Shown piece by piece: positions 1-12,240 of a stretch of 64,000 nt of DNA (positions are counted from its first letter, which is position 1; the number at the start of each line of letters is the position of its first letter). The notes beneath the pieces were generated by a model. It made no database searches and had not been told where the DNA came from. It saw only the letters and a list, made by a program, of their open reading frames with translations. The DNA is from Larix kaempferi (taxonomy: Eukaryota > Streptophyta > Pinopsida > Pinales > Pinaceae): assembly GCA_027924585.1 (NCBI GenBank), contig BSBM01001436.1:1674001-1738000 (forward strand), in the 5' to 3' direction. Both the position numbers and the translations under genes were made by a program.

Positions 1-338
1 TGGAAGATATTATTGAATCTGAAGACAAGGTGATTTTACTGTTGTGCTCTCTGCCTGAGTCGTGGGCACATTTTGTAACCTCTATCAATTTTAGTTCTAT
101 TGAGTCTATTACCTTCGATGAAGTTGTGGGAGCCTTACTTTCTGAGGAAACTCGAAAGAAATCTTGTCTTGAAACCTCGACATCAGAAGTAATGGTGGCC
201 AGAGGAAGAACCAGTGAAAGAGGACAACATTCAAAGGGTACATCAAGGTCAAAGTCTAAGGGAAAAAAGAGTAAATTGAAGTGCTGGTACTGCAATAAAG
301 CAGGACATCTTAAGAAAGATTGTTGGAAACGCAAGTGA
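1..338 (+). pseudogene. gag: Copia gag C-terminus with CCHC zinc knuckle (copy 1)
   Basis: The frame runs in from the window edge and ends in a basic region and one zinc knuckle, CWYCNKAGHLKKDC (C-x2-C-x4-H-x4-C), typical of retrotransposon nucleocapsid, which binds the element RNA in the particle. It closes at a TGA (336-338) in frame with the downstream protease-integrase frame. Copy 2 has the same TGA. Gag and pol form one continuous frame in most Copia elements, so this is probably an old CGA-to-TGA change (the preceding codon context would give a CpG) that predates the duplication. Programmed readthrough is possible but unsupported. Confidence 0.9.
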
Positions 339-3300
339 GCTTCTAGGGAGGAGGACTCTACAAAGGAGGCGAACATAGCCGAGAATGATTCAGGTATGAT
401 CGATGAGGTATTATCTACATCTACTGTCTCGCAATACCATTCTGACTGGTTAATTGATTCTGGAGCATCTCACCACATGTGTCTTCATAGAAATTGGCAT
501 TCCTCATACCAATCTATAGATGACGGGGTAGTTTATATGGGAAATAATGTTATGTGTAAAATTGTTGGGGTAGGGAGTATCAGAATTAAAATGTATGATG
601 GGACTGTTAGGACTCTAACAGATGTGAGACATGTACCTGAACTAAGGAAGAACTTGATATCAATGGGAGTTCTTGATGATGCTGTTTACAAATTTACAGT
701 TCAAGGTGGATTTATGAAGATATTGAAAGGTATCTTGGTTGTTATGAAGGCAAACAAAGTTAGGAACCTGTATAGACTTGAAGGGAGGACGGAAGTCGAT
801 CACGCAACAGTAGGATCAGTTGGTGCAGCAGCAGACATCACTCGTCTATGGCATCAGCGGTTAGGTCATATCAGCGAAAGAGGAATGAAGGTACTTGCTG
901 ATCAAAAGTTGCTTCCTAGTTTAAAAACTGTAGATTTGAAGTTTTGTGAGCACTATATTTATGGTAAACAGGCTGGACAAAAATTTAAATCTAGAAAACA
1001 CACTAGTAAAGGTATCCTAGACTACATACATTCTGATCTATGGGGTCCATCTCCTAAAATTTCTTATGGGGGATCATCATATTTTGTCAGTTTTATAGAT
1101 GATTACTCAAGGAAAGTCTGGATCTATTTATTAAAGAGAAAAGCTTATGTTTTTTATATATTTAAGCAGTTTAGAGCTTTGGTTGAAAAGAGCACTGGTA
1201 GGTTCATTAAATGTCTTAGAACAGATAATGGAACCGAATTTACTTCGAAGGAGTTTTATAATTATTGCAAGAAGGATGAGCTCGAGAGGCATAAGACCAC
1301 TTTTTACACTCCACAACAGAACGGCGTTGCTAAACGCATGAACAGGACTCTTCTTGAAAGTGCAAGGAGTATGCTCAGTAATGCAAAGTTGCAGCAGGAA
1401 TTGTGGGGAGAGGCATTGCTTACACCTTGTTATCTAGTCAATCAATCACCATCAATAGCAATTGACTGCAAAATTCCAGAAGAGGTATGGACAGGTCAAT
1501 CATGTGATTATTCTAATCTTAGAGTATTTGGTTGTGAAGCCTATGCCCTTATTCCGAAAAATCAGCATTCCAAACTAGATCCTAAGTCAAGAAAAATGAT
1601 CTTTGTTGGATATGGTGATGGTGTTAAGGGATATAGGTTATGGAATCCTATTGTCCACAAAATCATCATAAACAAAGATGTAAAATTTGATGAACTTTCT
1701 CTCACAAATATAGATGTAAGTAATGATTTGAAATAGGCTAATGTACCACAATTTCACCAAATTCAGTTTGATACTCAGTCATCGGTGAGGGGGAATCATG
1801 AGGATGTCCAGGAAGAGGATATTCATGAGGACACTCCTCAGGAAGAGGATGAGTAGACAGAAATAGAGGAAATACCACCGCAAATTCTACGGAGATCTAC
1901 GCGGGACATAACTTTTCCAAAGAGGTATGATGATTTTGTCACATCTGTTGCTTTCATTTCTAATGAAGGAGAACCTGACAATTATAAGGAAGCATTAGAA
2001 GTGTTTGACAGTGACAAATGGAAACATGCAATGAAAGAAGAAATGGATTCTTTGGCAAAGAACAAAATGTGGGATCTTGTGGAACTTCCGGAGAGTAGGA
2101 AAGTGGTTGGTTGCAAATGGGTGTACAAACTGAAGAAAGAAGCTAATGAAACTGTTCCGAAGTACAAAGCAAGACTGGTTGCAAAAGGGTTTTCTCATAA
2201 AGCAGGTATTGACTTTCATGAGATTTTTTCACCAATTGTAAAATTTGTTTCTATCAAAATTTTGTTAGCACTAGTTGCTTTATATGATTTGGAGTTAGAG
2301 CAGCTAGATGTCAAAATAGCTTTGTTACATGGAGATTTAGATGAGGAAATTTTCATGGAACAACCAGAAGGGTTCGTTCAAAATCGCAACAAGAGGTTTG
2401 TTTGCGAGCTCAAAAAATCATTGTATGGCTTGAGGCAGTCTCCCAGGCAATGGTACAAGAAGTTTGATTCTTTCATGGTGAGTCAGAATTTTACTAGGAG
2501 TGAGTATGATCATTGTGTGTACTTTAAAAAGTTGGAAAATGACATGTTCATTATTTTGGTATTGTATGTTGATGATATGCTTGTCGCAAGCAAGAGCATG
2601 TTTGAAATCAGCAGCTTAAAGGCTCAGTTGGCTAGGACGTTTGATATGAACGATCTAGGAGCAACAAATCAGATCTTGGGCATGCAGATACACAGAGACA
2701 GGAAAAATGGCAAGCTGTGGTTATCACAAAAGAAGTATGTGGAGAAAATACTTCAGAAATTCGGTATGGATAAGGTGAAACCTTCTAGTATCCCTTTAGC
2801 TTCTCATTTCAAGCTTTCTTCAGGTTTGAGTCCTAAAAATGATGAAGAAAAGCAGTATATGTCTCATGTACAATATGCTAATGCAGTAGGAAGTTTGATG
2901 TATGCGATGATAAGTACAAGACCGGATATTTCACATGCAGGTATTGTTGTCAGTAGATACATGGAAAATCCAGGAAAAGAGCATTGGGCAGCAATGAAAT
3001 GGGTGCTTCGGTATCTTAGAGGCACAAGTGACTATTGTATCACTTTTGATGGTTGTAGTGATGGAGTCTATGGTTATGTTGATTATGATTTTGCAGGTGA
3101 TTTGGACAAGAGGAGGTCCATTGCAGGTTATGTTTTTACTCTTGCAGGTGGAGCTATTAGTTGGATGTCGAAGCTTCAAAATATTGTTGCTTTGTCCACT
3201 ACAGAGGCAGAATATATAGCTGCTTCACAGGCTTGCAAAGAGGCAGTCTGGTTAAAAGGTTTGCTGGGTGAGTTAGGAAAGATTCAGAACACTATAAAAA

Positions 3301-3530
3301 TTTTCTGTGATAGTCAAAGTGCTATTCACTTGGCTAAAAATCCAGCTTATCATAGTAAGACAAAACATATTCCTGTAAAATATCATTTTGTTCGACATGT
3401 TGTTGATGAAGGTGGAGTGGTTCTTGAAAAGGTTCACACTCAAAAGAATAGTGCAGACATGTTCACGAAGCCAGTTACTTTAAAGAAGCTACAGTGGGGC
3501 TTAGCTTCTCTAGGCTTGCAGAAATGGTGA
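339..3530 (+). pseudogene. pol: Copia pol polyprotein: protease-integrase-RT-RNase H (copy 1, broken)
   Basis: First Met after the gag stop is at 396. Visible in order: protease DSGASHHM near residue 22; GAG-pre-integrase LWHQRLGH with its second zinc cysteine replaced by Tyr (CEHYIYGK, codon 954-956; copy 2 has Cys); integrase HSDLWG, RTDNG and then GVAKRMN, where the catalytic Glu of the DDE triad is Lys (codon 1332-1334; copy 2 has Glu); TAG stops at 1734-1736 and 1854-1856 in the linker; RT with YVDDM near 2570; RNase H ending HSKTKHI and a frame end at 3530. Stops plus the lost integrase Glu make it dead for autonomous movement. The frame is otherwise continuous (positions divisible by 3), so lesions are mainly point changes. 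Confidence 0.93.
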
Positions 3531-3568
3531 TGAATAGAGCAATGAGCAATGGTATCAGGTAAATTGTT

Positions 3569-3582
3569 GTCAAGGTGGATAT
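3569..3582 (+). other. Polypurine tract region of Copia copy 1
   Basis: The purine-rich stretch with aaggtgga just before the LTR is the expected plus-strand primer. It differs from copy 2 (aaggtggagat) by a G-to-T change and one extra base, which may weaken it. Confidence 0.6.
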
Positions 3583-3899
3583 TGTTGGAAACGAGTGACA
3601 ACCGGTCTCTCGGTGACTATATAGCTGCCAAACCGAATATGGTCAGTTATGAGTAACAGTGTAAAAAATGTATATATTTCTTGTATTCTCGTAAGAGAAA
3701 GTATTGGAGAGTTGAGAGTTGTTGTATTCTTCAGTTATTGAATAATAAGAAAACCGATACCATTGCTCCGTGGATGTTTCCCTAAGAGAGGGTTTTACCA
3801 CGTAAATATTTACGTATATTTCATGTGTGTATAATTATTTACTTTCTTGTTTTATTTGCTTCTGCTACATATTGTGTTCCATGGTTGTTAGATCCAACA
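3583..3899 (+). repeat. 3' LTR of Copia copy 1
   Basis: 317 bp beginning tgttgga and ending tccaaca, a perfect 7-bp terminal inverted repeat with TG..CA ends. It contains a TATA-like gtatatattt about 90 bp in. It is followed at 3900-3904 by tttcc, the same five bases that flank copy 2 on both sides. By eye it differs from the 3' LTR of copy 2 at roughly a dozen positions. Confidence 0.95.
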
Positions 3900-6000
3900 T
3901 TTCCATACATATCATATGAAAAAAACATTTTTGCTTCGTAACATATGAGAACCAAAACACAAGCCATGGGAAAGTTGTCCTCGCTATTTTTTATAGCTTA
4001 AGATGATTTGAAATATGTCCACTGTAAACTTACATGTGTTGAAGCCATCGATTACATATATCTAGCTTGAAAAAAAAAGACTTATTTTTGTATGAAACTG
4101 AATAAACTTCGTTACACACAACCTTGCAATTGACTTTGCCATCTCTCTGCATCTAGAAACATATTGAAGATTCTTAAAAGTATTCATTGTGCCAACTTGC
4201 ATGCCTCTAGACGTATCGTTTCCTAAGCAAATGCATGAAGTAATTGCTTTATAGTCATAGTTCTTTATTCAAGCACGCTATCCATTCCAGTAGTCAATGC
4301 ACAAAAAATGCATATAGCATTTTGAACATTAACTTTGTTGCTTTTTAACATCTGCTTCATTTTCTGTACTTGAAATTACATTGATTTCCTCTTCAATTCC
4401 ACTAACAATAATCCACACTCCACATGCAGGAAAAAAAACATTGCAGGCGCTGCTCCAATATGCTTGATCTTACCAGTGTTCTAGAATTTGGTGCAGGGCA
4501 ATCTACCACAGACTTTGATGCAAACTATATATACTACCACTACAACAGATCTATGTCTGTAGATTTTGTAGTTTTGTCAAAGACATTATGTCTCCCTTTC
4601 CTTTTACACTGTATATAATACTTCTAGAACAGTATTCTCTATGCCTTGCACACCTTCACCAACAATATTTGCTTTCTTTTTAAAATTACTAAAGGTGTTT
4701 TGATAGTGTTTCTATCTATATGAACTACCATGTGCATTTTTTGCCTCTTTCTCACATATAATTTCTGCAATGACCATGTTGAACTCAACCTAAATGATTA
4801 GTTAAATTATTTATTTTTTTGAATATATTGCAAATAGATCGGTCTTTTAACAGGGGAAATATAACTTTGTTTAATATTCTTCCAAACTTTAGGTTGCTTA
4901 AAACATGATCGAGATGAAATTATATTTTTAATTTTTTTTAAAAATGATTTTAATTCCTAAAACAAAACTTCATTTTGATTAAGATTTTAAGTTTTGCATA
5001 TATATATATATATAAGTTTTGACATATGGTTGTTTTGTAATATGGTATTAAATTCTATAAATAAATATTGTATAAGTCCTGCAAATATATATAGAATCCA
5101 TATAAAAACTTATTTTAGTGTATATATTTTTAAAAAAATTATGGCATTCACATGAATTTTACTCCATTTAAAACTATACTTCATTGGCAGGTGTTTTGTT
5201 TTGTTGATTGCAAAATTTCTTAAGATTTCAACATTTAAAGTTTTTTTTTAGGGATCTAAGGTTATTGTAACTTGAATTTGATTTTAAAAATAAATAACTT
5301 AGTAGTTTTAGCCTTTCTCTAGTGAAAGCAAAATGTGAAGATTCTTCAACAATTCTTTTGCCTTAATTCCATTTACCATATATTTTCCTATAGTTAAATT
5401 TTGTGACAGATACTTTATTTGAGAAGACCCTTTCTCATTGAGAAGCTTCCCTTTCCCTTTCTCATTGAGAAGCTTCCCTTTCTTGTAAGGAACTTTTAAT
5501 GGTGTTTTGGTCTCAAAAGGTTGCCTGAAGTTCTTTTGAACTTTTTACTATGATTTTCTGTATTGATTCTTGCTTTTAGAAGTGGAAAGGATTTTTATGT
5601 TTTTTACTGCTTTATAGAACCATTTGTTGTTGATCTATGGTGGTGGTCAAAAAGTTAAGTTTGGCAATCTAGATGTAATAGACATTTAAAATGTTGTATG
5701 CATGTAAATATATTTTGTACTTTAAATCGATTTTTAATTACAAATATATATTTTTTTACTTTGGAAAAAAAATAATGAAAATATCTTATATTTTCCCCAA
5801 ATTTTTTTACAAAAAGTTGTTCATAATAACTAGCCCATTGAGGCATTTCCTTTTGCAAAAATATTTTAATTTGTGCCATTTTCTATGAAATGGTTTTAAT
5901 ACTTGCACTTACACTCAATAATTTAATAACATCATTATTTTATGTTGTATAATTTTTTATTTCAATTACTATATAAATATATTGAATTTTTTTATTATTA
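3900..6000. repeat. Segmental duplication, copy 1 (flank of Copia insertion)
   Basis: Non-coding AT-rich DNA that aligns base for base with 50247-52284 in the same orientation, with scattered substitutions and small indels. Examples: a 27-bp tandem repeat at 5430-5483 (ctttctcattgagaag unit) is single in copy 2, and a short stretch near 5315-5345 is missing in copy 2. Identity stops abruptly after tttattatta at 6000. No credible gene is seen; the short open frames are not supported. Confidence 0.93.
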
Positions 6001-6850
6001 CTAGTTAATTAAAGTTAACCATATTTCACTATAGTTATTCATACTAAAAGAATAGTCAATGATTAACTAAAGGTCAATCTTAGTCAACCATCTTCAATTA
6101 TAATTAACCATGTGATCAATTAAAATCAACTACAAAAACCAAAGTAATTGATATTCAACCACAATTCACTAAATTCGACCATAGTTAACTAAAATCAATT
6201 GTGGTAAACCAACATCCAGTATGGTCAAGCAATAATGAACCATGGTAAACTATGGTCTAACTTATTCAACCATCATTTTTAACCCATCTCCAACCATGGT
6301 CAATGCTAGTCAAATAGAGTTAGTGGTGCCTAACCAAAGTAAACCATAAACAACCAAGGGTCACTAAAGTAAACCATGGTTAACTAAAATCAAGAAATAG
6401 TCAACCATGTTGCATTAAAGTTGAAAATGGTTTGCTAAAGTCGACCATCCATAAACAATAGTCAACAATGGTTTACTATGATCAAACTTGGTTAACTCTC
6501 ATTTCACACCATTTGCTAGCCATGGCCAATGTTGGTCAAGCAAGTTCAACCTTAGCTAAGAAAATTCAACCATAACTTACAAAATATCAACCATGGTTAG
6601 CTAAATCCAACCATAATCTATCATGGTTCATTAAAATCAACCATGGTCACACAATAGTCATCCATGTTTAACTATGGTCAAACTTAGTCAACCATGTTCA
6701 AACATAGTTAACCATTGTTAACTAAAGTGAACCATTATAAACCATGGTTAACTAAAGTTAACCATTATAAACCATGGTTGACAAAAGTAAACTACAAAAA
6801 CCATGATTGACTAAAGTTAACTACAAAATCAAACAACCATATAAATAAAA
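6001..6850. repeat. TCAACC-word tandem array 1 (degenerate)
   Basis: The stretch is made of irregular ~10-11-bp words around gtcaaccat / gttaaccat / ctaaagtcaacc. It starts immediately where the duplicated flank ends. Same family as the larger array at 56915-58560, but more degenerate (many gttaac variants). On the minus strand the words read TTGAC(C/T), the W-box core. No reading frame survives. Confidence 0.8.
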
Positions 6851-6892
6851 TTAACTCAATTCATATTTGTATTTTGATTATTCATATTTTTG

Positions 6893-9110
6893 TTTTTTTT
6901 TTAAACTGAAAAACTGTAACTTGTTATTAAAAAAGAATCAAAGTTACAAATGTACCCAGCATATCACCATGCATTTTCAATACAGAAGGGATGAAAGGTC
7001 TCCACAACATTCCTACAACAAAACTTATCTCAGGAAACTATCTCATAAGAAAAGGAATAGTACTAAGTCCATCCTGTTCAAAATCCCCAAAATACAACAA
7101 AAACAAAGTAATTCTCCAATTCTTGAAGACATAAATAGATCCAGAATCCAATATTATATCTTCAATGAGTTCTTCAAAATGTAAGTGTCCATCCATATCC
7201 CCAATGGCACTTTTGGAAAGATTTTCAGCTTGCCATTTAATTCCTGGTAAGTATGAGCAAATGAAATATTGGAGAAGTAGTAGACCAGCTAACGAATTCT
7301 AGCATACCATTGATCAAGCTTGATGACCTGTAGAGAAGAGACTCCAAAATCCCAATCAATCACTACCCATGAATCTCCCATGATCTTGATATTAAGAATG
7401 TTCCCCTTTTCTGTGAGAACCATAATAGCCCCTAGGGGGAAAGAAGTTCATCCCTTGTGTTGGAACCATTTCCAATGCCCATCCACATATTCACCTGATG
7501 ATCCCTCTTAATCCTTAGAACCATTCCATCCCCACAAATTCCCTCCTTCTCGGCACCATCAAAAAATCCAGTAGACATATCATCCTCCATGTATGGAATT
7601 TGTGGATCTCTGATCTTATATTTGATCCTCTCTTTAAAATACTCACGAAAAGCACTGATGAATTTAGAACAAACATAGAAATTGGAAGGATTAATATATT
7701 TGAAAATATACCCATTCCTCGCTTTCCAAACCGCCCAAATAGTAAAGAGAGGAAGCTCCTTGAACTTGACATTTGAGTGAAACCACTTAAATAAACAATC
7801 CTAAAAATCAGATAAAACCCATTCGACCTGAAGTTGAAGGAGGCCTCGAAGATATGACCAAACTGTTTTAACGAAAAGACACTACATAGAAATATGTGAA
7901 TTCCATCTTGCATAAGAGACATATTCTAGAACCGATAAATCTTATCTTAAGTGAATTGTCCCATGTGATAATTTTGTTCTCAAAACAAAGGCATAGAAAA
8001 CATCTGACTTTAAGTGGAATTCACCATTTCCAAATCCACTTTGTCCACCATCTCGGATTGAAGGTAATCTGATTAACAACTATCGCCTCATATGCCTTTT
8101 TAGCAGTAAGAACTCCATTTGCACCATCCCAATCCCAAATCAACACATCCTCTTGACTAGTTAGTTTTATTCCAACACTATTCATAATCATAACATAACC
8201 ATTCCATTCATCTGTGACCTCCTCTAATAAACCTAAGTCATTGTCCAAGTACCAATTGGATGGGTAAGATTCAGATATTGCAAAACCCCTCACCTCTACT
8301 AAAACTTGAATATTGGCCTTACGAAGTTGAGCCAAATTAGGTGAAAATATATTATAATTACTTGCAGAGCTGATAAAGGTTTGCATACCAATGAAGAACT
8401 ATATATCCCTGCCAACTTTCCATCTTAGTCATCCTCCTAAGATTGGAAAAGTTCAAGTTAAGCCTCTCCAAATTATAGATGCATTGGTAGGATGCTTTTG
8501 CGGGTCCCAAATCCACTGTGATATTGAGAAGGTTTTTATGTATTTAGTTTCAATTAATTTTCTCCACAAACCATCTCCAACCAATCCTCTCCACAAACTT
8601 TTGACTCTCAACACCCGAATAAACCAATCTAAGTTATTTAGGCCCCATCCGCCCAATTGTTTTGGCAAAGATATACTCTCCCATGAGGTTAGATGCAATT
8701 TTGAAACTTCTGACTTCCCTGCCCATAAAAAGTGGAAAATCCTCTTCCTAATAGAGTTGATAACAGAGACAAGCATCATAGATAGAGATAACCAGTAGAC
8801 TCGAATACTTTCAAGTATAGATTTATCTAAAATGAGCATGCCTTCGAAATATAGCCACCTAAAAGTCCATTACTAATCCTCTTACCCACCTTTTGAAGAA
8901 GCCAATTCCAATATTCTTTCCTATAACAATTTGGTTTCAGAAACTCCCCAGGTATTTAGAACTACAAACCTGCTTCTCCATATTATATGGAAAAAGTAAG
9001 GATATTTGCTTGATCGAATTCCTTCATCAGTGCAATTATACATAAACATAGATTTTTTGAGAGCTAATAGTCATCCTAGTAGCTTCGATATTTTTGTTAT
9101 TTGTATAAAA
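6893..9110 (-). mobile_element. L1-type plant LINE, 5'-truncated and frameshifted
   Basis: Read on the minus strand, pieces of one LINE ORF2 C-terminus appear in successive frames. 8970-8840 gives a CSSKYLG-like motif; 8839-8453 has PKQLGGWGL and RVKSLWRGL after the RT; 8386-8021 has DVLIWDWDGANGVLTAKKAY and WWTKWIWKW; 7900-7590 has a zinc-finger/linker region ending in IWAVWKARN; 7580-7310 is an RNase H remnant with FFDGAEKEGICG, GNGSNTRDELL and MGDSWVV. The same landmarks occur in the second LINE. A run of ten T at 6893-6902 is the minus-strand poly-A tail, preceded by a hairpin at 6916-6947. Frameshifts and stops show it is inactive. Confidence 0.85.
6916..6947 (-). other. 3'-terminal hairpin of LINE 1
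   Basis: GTAACTTG and CAAAGTTAC pair across about 15 bases, just inside the poly-A tail. The same hairpin lies at 18098-18132 at the end of the other LINE. Conserved 3' stems are known in several plant L1 groups as reverse transcriptase recognition sites; that role here is inferred. Confidence 0.6.
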
Positions 9111-10241
9111 AATGAACTTATTTGTAATGTACCCAAAATCCTCAATTAAATATTAGGAAAAAGGGGTATACAATTTTCTTTTTACAAACCGCAAAACCTA
9201 ATTGGATTAGTTTCATAACAAAGATTAATAACTATTTATAAAATTTATACCAATTTCTATCAATTGTATTTCCTCATATGACAAATATGTAAATAAAATT
9301 TTCTAACATGCGTTGAACTTATCTCTTGAATCCTTAACCTTGATCAAAACTTTAATCCTTATTAAGTGTAGTTAATGGAATAAAGTCTTGTCCAATATTT
9401 TATGCTTATCCATTTAGGCATCAGGGATGATGTATTTCAAATTTCGGAAATCACATAATCGCTTTCTTACATCAATTATTCGAAAGTAACTCATTATATC
9501 AAGTAATGCAAGTTCATTGCAAGTAGGATCCCAATCTTAATAGTTAGTTCCACCTTAATAAGAATACACATCAACATATCGTAACCCAATTTATCACCTT
9601 CTAAAGTATGGATAATGTATACTACAATCTCTTAGTAAGGATCACTCTCTCATTAATACTATATTCTCAATTCGATTGTGAACTAATAGTCATTAGAGAT
9701 AAAGTTATTCACATTTATCCACATACACATAACTCTCTTATTCAACCAGATGCTATATGATAGCATTCCATTCCGATATAGATCAATTTGATTAACTCGG
9801 TACCATTATTCCATTATCTATACACACAACTACAATCTTATGATATTTCATATATTTCATATATAGCATTTACTTTTGTATTATAATATTTCTATTCACA
9901 ATAGCCAAACAATATCAATAGTTTATCGAGTTAATTAACAAGATAGGGTGGGCGCACAAAATTGCTCCCCAAAACAATTGAAATGGAGCTGGGCTAGTGG
10001 GGACAAAACGAAGACGTGCACGCACCTAAGGAAGCGCGCACACGCCATTAGGTTCGGTACCAAACTGAGGCGCATGCGCGATGGTGCACGTGCGAGTTTT
10101 TAGCGTGTACGTGCCCAAAAGCACATGCACTCCTGTTAAGAAAAATAAATAAATAAAACAGAGTAGAACTCGTTCTATTTTCCTTCCAATCGGACAAGAT
10201 TCACTCACCGAGTGCACACACAGAGTAAGAGACCACTACAC
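9111..10241. other. Anonymous AT-rich DNA with a GC-rich alternating tract
   Basis: No gene is recognised. 9420-9900 has the look of retrotransposon LTR or spacer sequence but lacks ends. 10015-10135 is a local GC-rich tract of alternating purine-pyrimidine words (gcgcgcacacg, gcgcatgcgcg, gtgcacgtgcg), which may adopt Z-DNA. Confidence 0.5.
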
Positions 10242-12197
10242 TGTAATATCCCTAATTTGAAAGTTTACCCAATTTGGCCAATTTTCGAACCTTGGACTAG
10301 TGAAACCCCACACTGTCCCAAATGATCCCAAATGGTTTCGAATTATGTCTAGAGTGGATTGAGGTGTATTAGGAAACACTAATCCAGATATTATATGCTT
10401 GGACACTTTATAAATACTTCAACAACTTGCATTTACAACTGCATAATGAAAGGAAAAAATACTAGGAAAATCGATGTTAAAACCCCCAAGGCTAGATGAC
10501 ACTTTTAGCTTCCCAAATGCTACACGGCCCTCCCAAATTTCAGAACAGACACTTGGATCATATAAAGGACATCCAAAGCAACCTAGGTGCAGCATTGATT
10601 CAGATTTATAGCTTTCTAACGCACTCTTAAAACATAAGGTTACAAACCACATTCATTGCTTGGAAATTGTGAGCAATATAGCAAAGCTTTTTACATGGAA
10701 TTCTAAGCAAATGAAAAAAGGGGTCTGCATAAAATTTATGTATCATGTATAGTAAATAATAGGATTCTAAAACAACTACAAAAATCAAAATAATTCTTTT
10801 GGAAAACTGATATATAAATGCTCAAAGTTTCATAAATGTATACAAGGGCGCAACGGCTGAAAATGGTGGTTTTTGCTTGAGTTTTCTTATATGTTCCAAG
10901 GGATTTCGAGCTGTGGCTCTCATGATATGTCTATTATAGAGTTATGCAGCAAATAACATGTACATAAGGTCAAAATATCAATCCTCCATTAGCTAGATGC
11001 AACAAGAAGTGCGCCATCACACTTTTACATGACATTGAGAGAAAGAGGAAACTAGCTCGAATATCAATGTTACTTGGAGAAATAGTACATGAGGTGCTTA
11101 GTATTTTGAGATGTGTCTCTCATGATCTATACATTACAGATTTATTCATCCATTAACAAGTTAATAAGGTCGAAACAACATCCTTCCATTATCTATATGC
11201 AACAAAGAGTGCACTATCTCACTTTACATGAACATTGAGAGAAAGATATGAGAATGATAGTAGAGAATGAAGAGAGAATATGAAATTGAACTCAGATGGG
11301 GGTTGAACCTGCATAAAAAAATATCCATGAATATTTGTTGAGAGGTTTGAATGGCCTCTCCATATACCAACTTGGATGGGAATCTTGCACCCTCTAAATT
11401 GCTACTAAGGCAGGGAGGATGAACATCCACCGTGCAAGGACAAGCTTGAAGCTCTCCAAATTGCAAATATGCAAATAAAAAATGATCAAAATATACTCCA
11501 TTTCAACTTGGCCTCCTTTTAACAACTTTAGTTGAGTCATTTACCTCCTTAGAACTCAAATTATCTCCTAATTACTCATGAAATTCGAATTAGTGGGGGT
11601 TATGACCCTTCATTGGACCCACATGGCACTTGGCTCATCTTTTGTCTCCAACTCCTCCATGAATTCGAATTGGGGAATATTTTGGATGCTTTGGAGATGT
11701 GTAACTCCTCTCATTCTCCCTCTTGCTCTATTTTTGTCTCTTACATTGTCATAGATGTCATAGGTGTCATAGGTGTCATAGAATCTGTCATAAGTGTCAT
11801 AATGCTTGTCATAGTTGTCATAGAATCTGTCATTTCCTATTTTTAGCCCTATGACTCTTTCTCATCCTTCATGAATGTTACCTCTTCCATTCCAAATCGA
11901 ATTTGGGTATGGATCTATGTTTAAAGGAGGAATATTCTCTCATGTGGACCCCACATGTCCACTTATGCACCCCAAGTCCAACTAGGACCTAATGCCACTT
12001 CATTTTGGAGCATTTAACATTTATTTCATAATTTATTGGCCTATTTTTCCACCATCAATTTAGAATATTGAATTTTCATGAGAAATTATAGACCTTGGGG
12101 TTAAATGCCAATATTTTAATTCTTCCACATAACCCTTAGGAATTGGGTAGGCCGACTTAATTATTTATCCGAAAATAATTTAATTGGGGACATGACA
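10242..12197 (-). repeat. 3' LTR of a Ty3/Gypsy-type element, minus strand
   Basis: On the plus strand the block runs from tgtaatatccct to ggggacatgaca, 1956 bp with TG..CA ends that form an imperfect inverted repeat. Directly to the right, read on the minus strand, lies a purine tract (GGGTGGGGAGGA) preceded by CTTGAGGACAAGCAA, a phrase common just before the 3' LTR of plant Gypsy elements. Hence the element points left and its internal region is at higher coordinates. The LTR contains an internal ~199-bp imperfect duplication (10900-11090 and 11100-11290) and a short minisatellite. The 5' LTR is not in the window. Confidence 0.7.
11745..11836. repeat. Minisatellite of gtcatag words
   Basis: About eight imperfect copies of a 9-10-bp unit (tgtcatagg / tgtcataga), with a longer unit containing gaatctgtcat used twice. 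It sits inside the Gypsy-type LTR. Confidence 0.8.
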
Positions 12198-12240
12198 GTC
12201 CTCCCCACCCAAGATTGCTTGTCCTCAAGCAATTTCAAAC
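12198..12240 (-). other. Polypurine tract and pre-PPT motif of Gypsy-type element
   Basis: Minus strand reads TTGAGGACAAGCAATCTTGG then GTGGGGAGGAC and then the LTR. It sets orientation and the LTR boundary at 12197. Confidence 0.65.

Larger units (their letters stand above)
1..3899 (+). mobile_element. Ty1/Copia retrotransposon, copy 1 (left part outside window)
   Basis: Domain order gag zinc knuckle, protease, GAG-pre-integrase, integrase, reverse transcriptase, RNase H, then polypurine tract and LTR is that of a Copia element. The gag start resembles the Tork/Tnt1 group in copy 2, but lineage is tentative. Base 1 aligns with base 46350 of copy 2, so 5' LTR, primer site and gag start lie left of the window. 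Coding is broken by stops at 336-338, 1734-1736 and 1854-1856, so this is a relic. The sequence right of its LTR (tttcc and 2 kb more) is the same as to the right of copy 2, showing both descend from one insertion by later duplication. Confidence 0.95.

Noticed and set aside
1131-1341. Short open frames on either strand inside the Copia pol regions (also 2931-3219, 47492-47689, 48323-48580)
   Set aside because: They overlap the real pol frame, have no domain features and recur at the equivalent place in the other copy only because the DNA is duplicated.
4424-4618. Short plus-strand frame in the duplicated flank
   Set aside because: The equivalent region near 50764 is not preserved as a frame, the translation is tyrosine/serine-rich noise and there are no splice signals.
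11285-11310. Possible tRNA gene or second SINE from a gggggttgaacctgc B-box-like word
   Set aside because: No A box at the right distance and no acceptor stem; similar single B-box-like words at 41358 and 59066 also lack partners.
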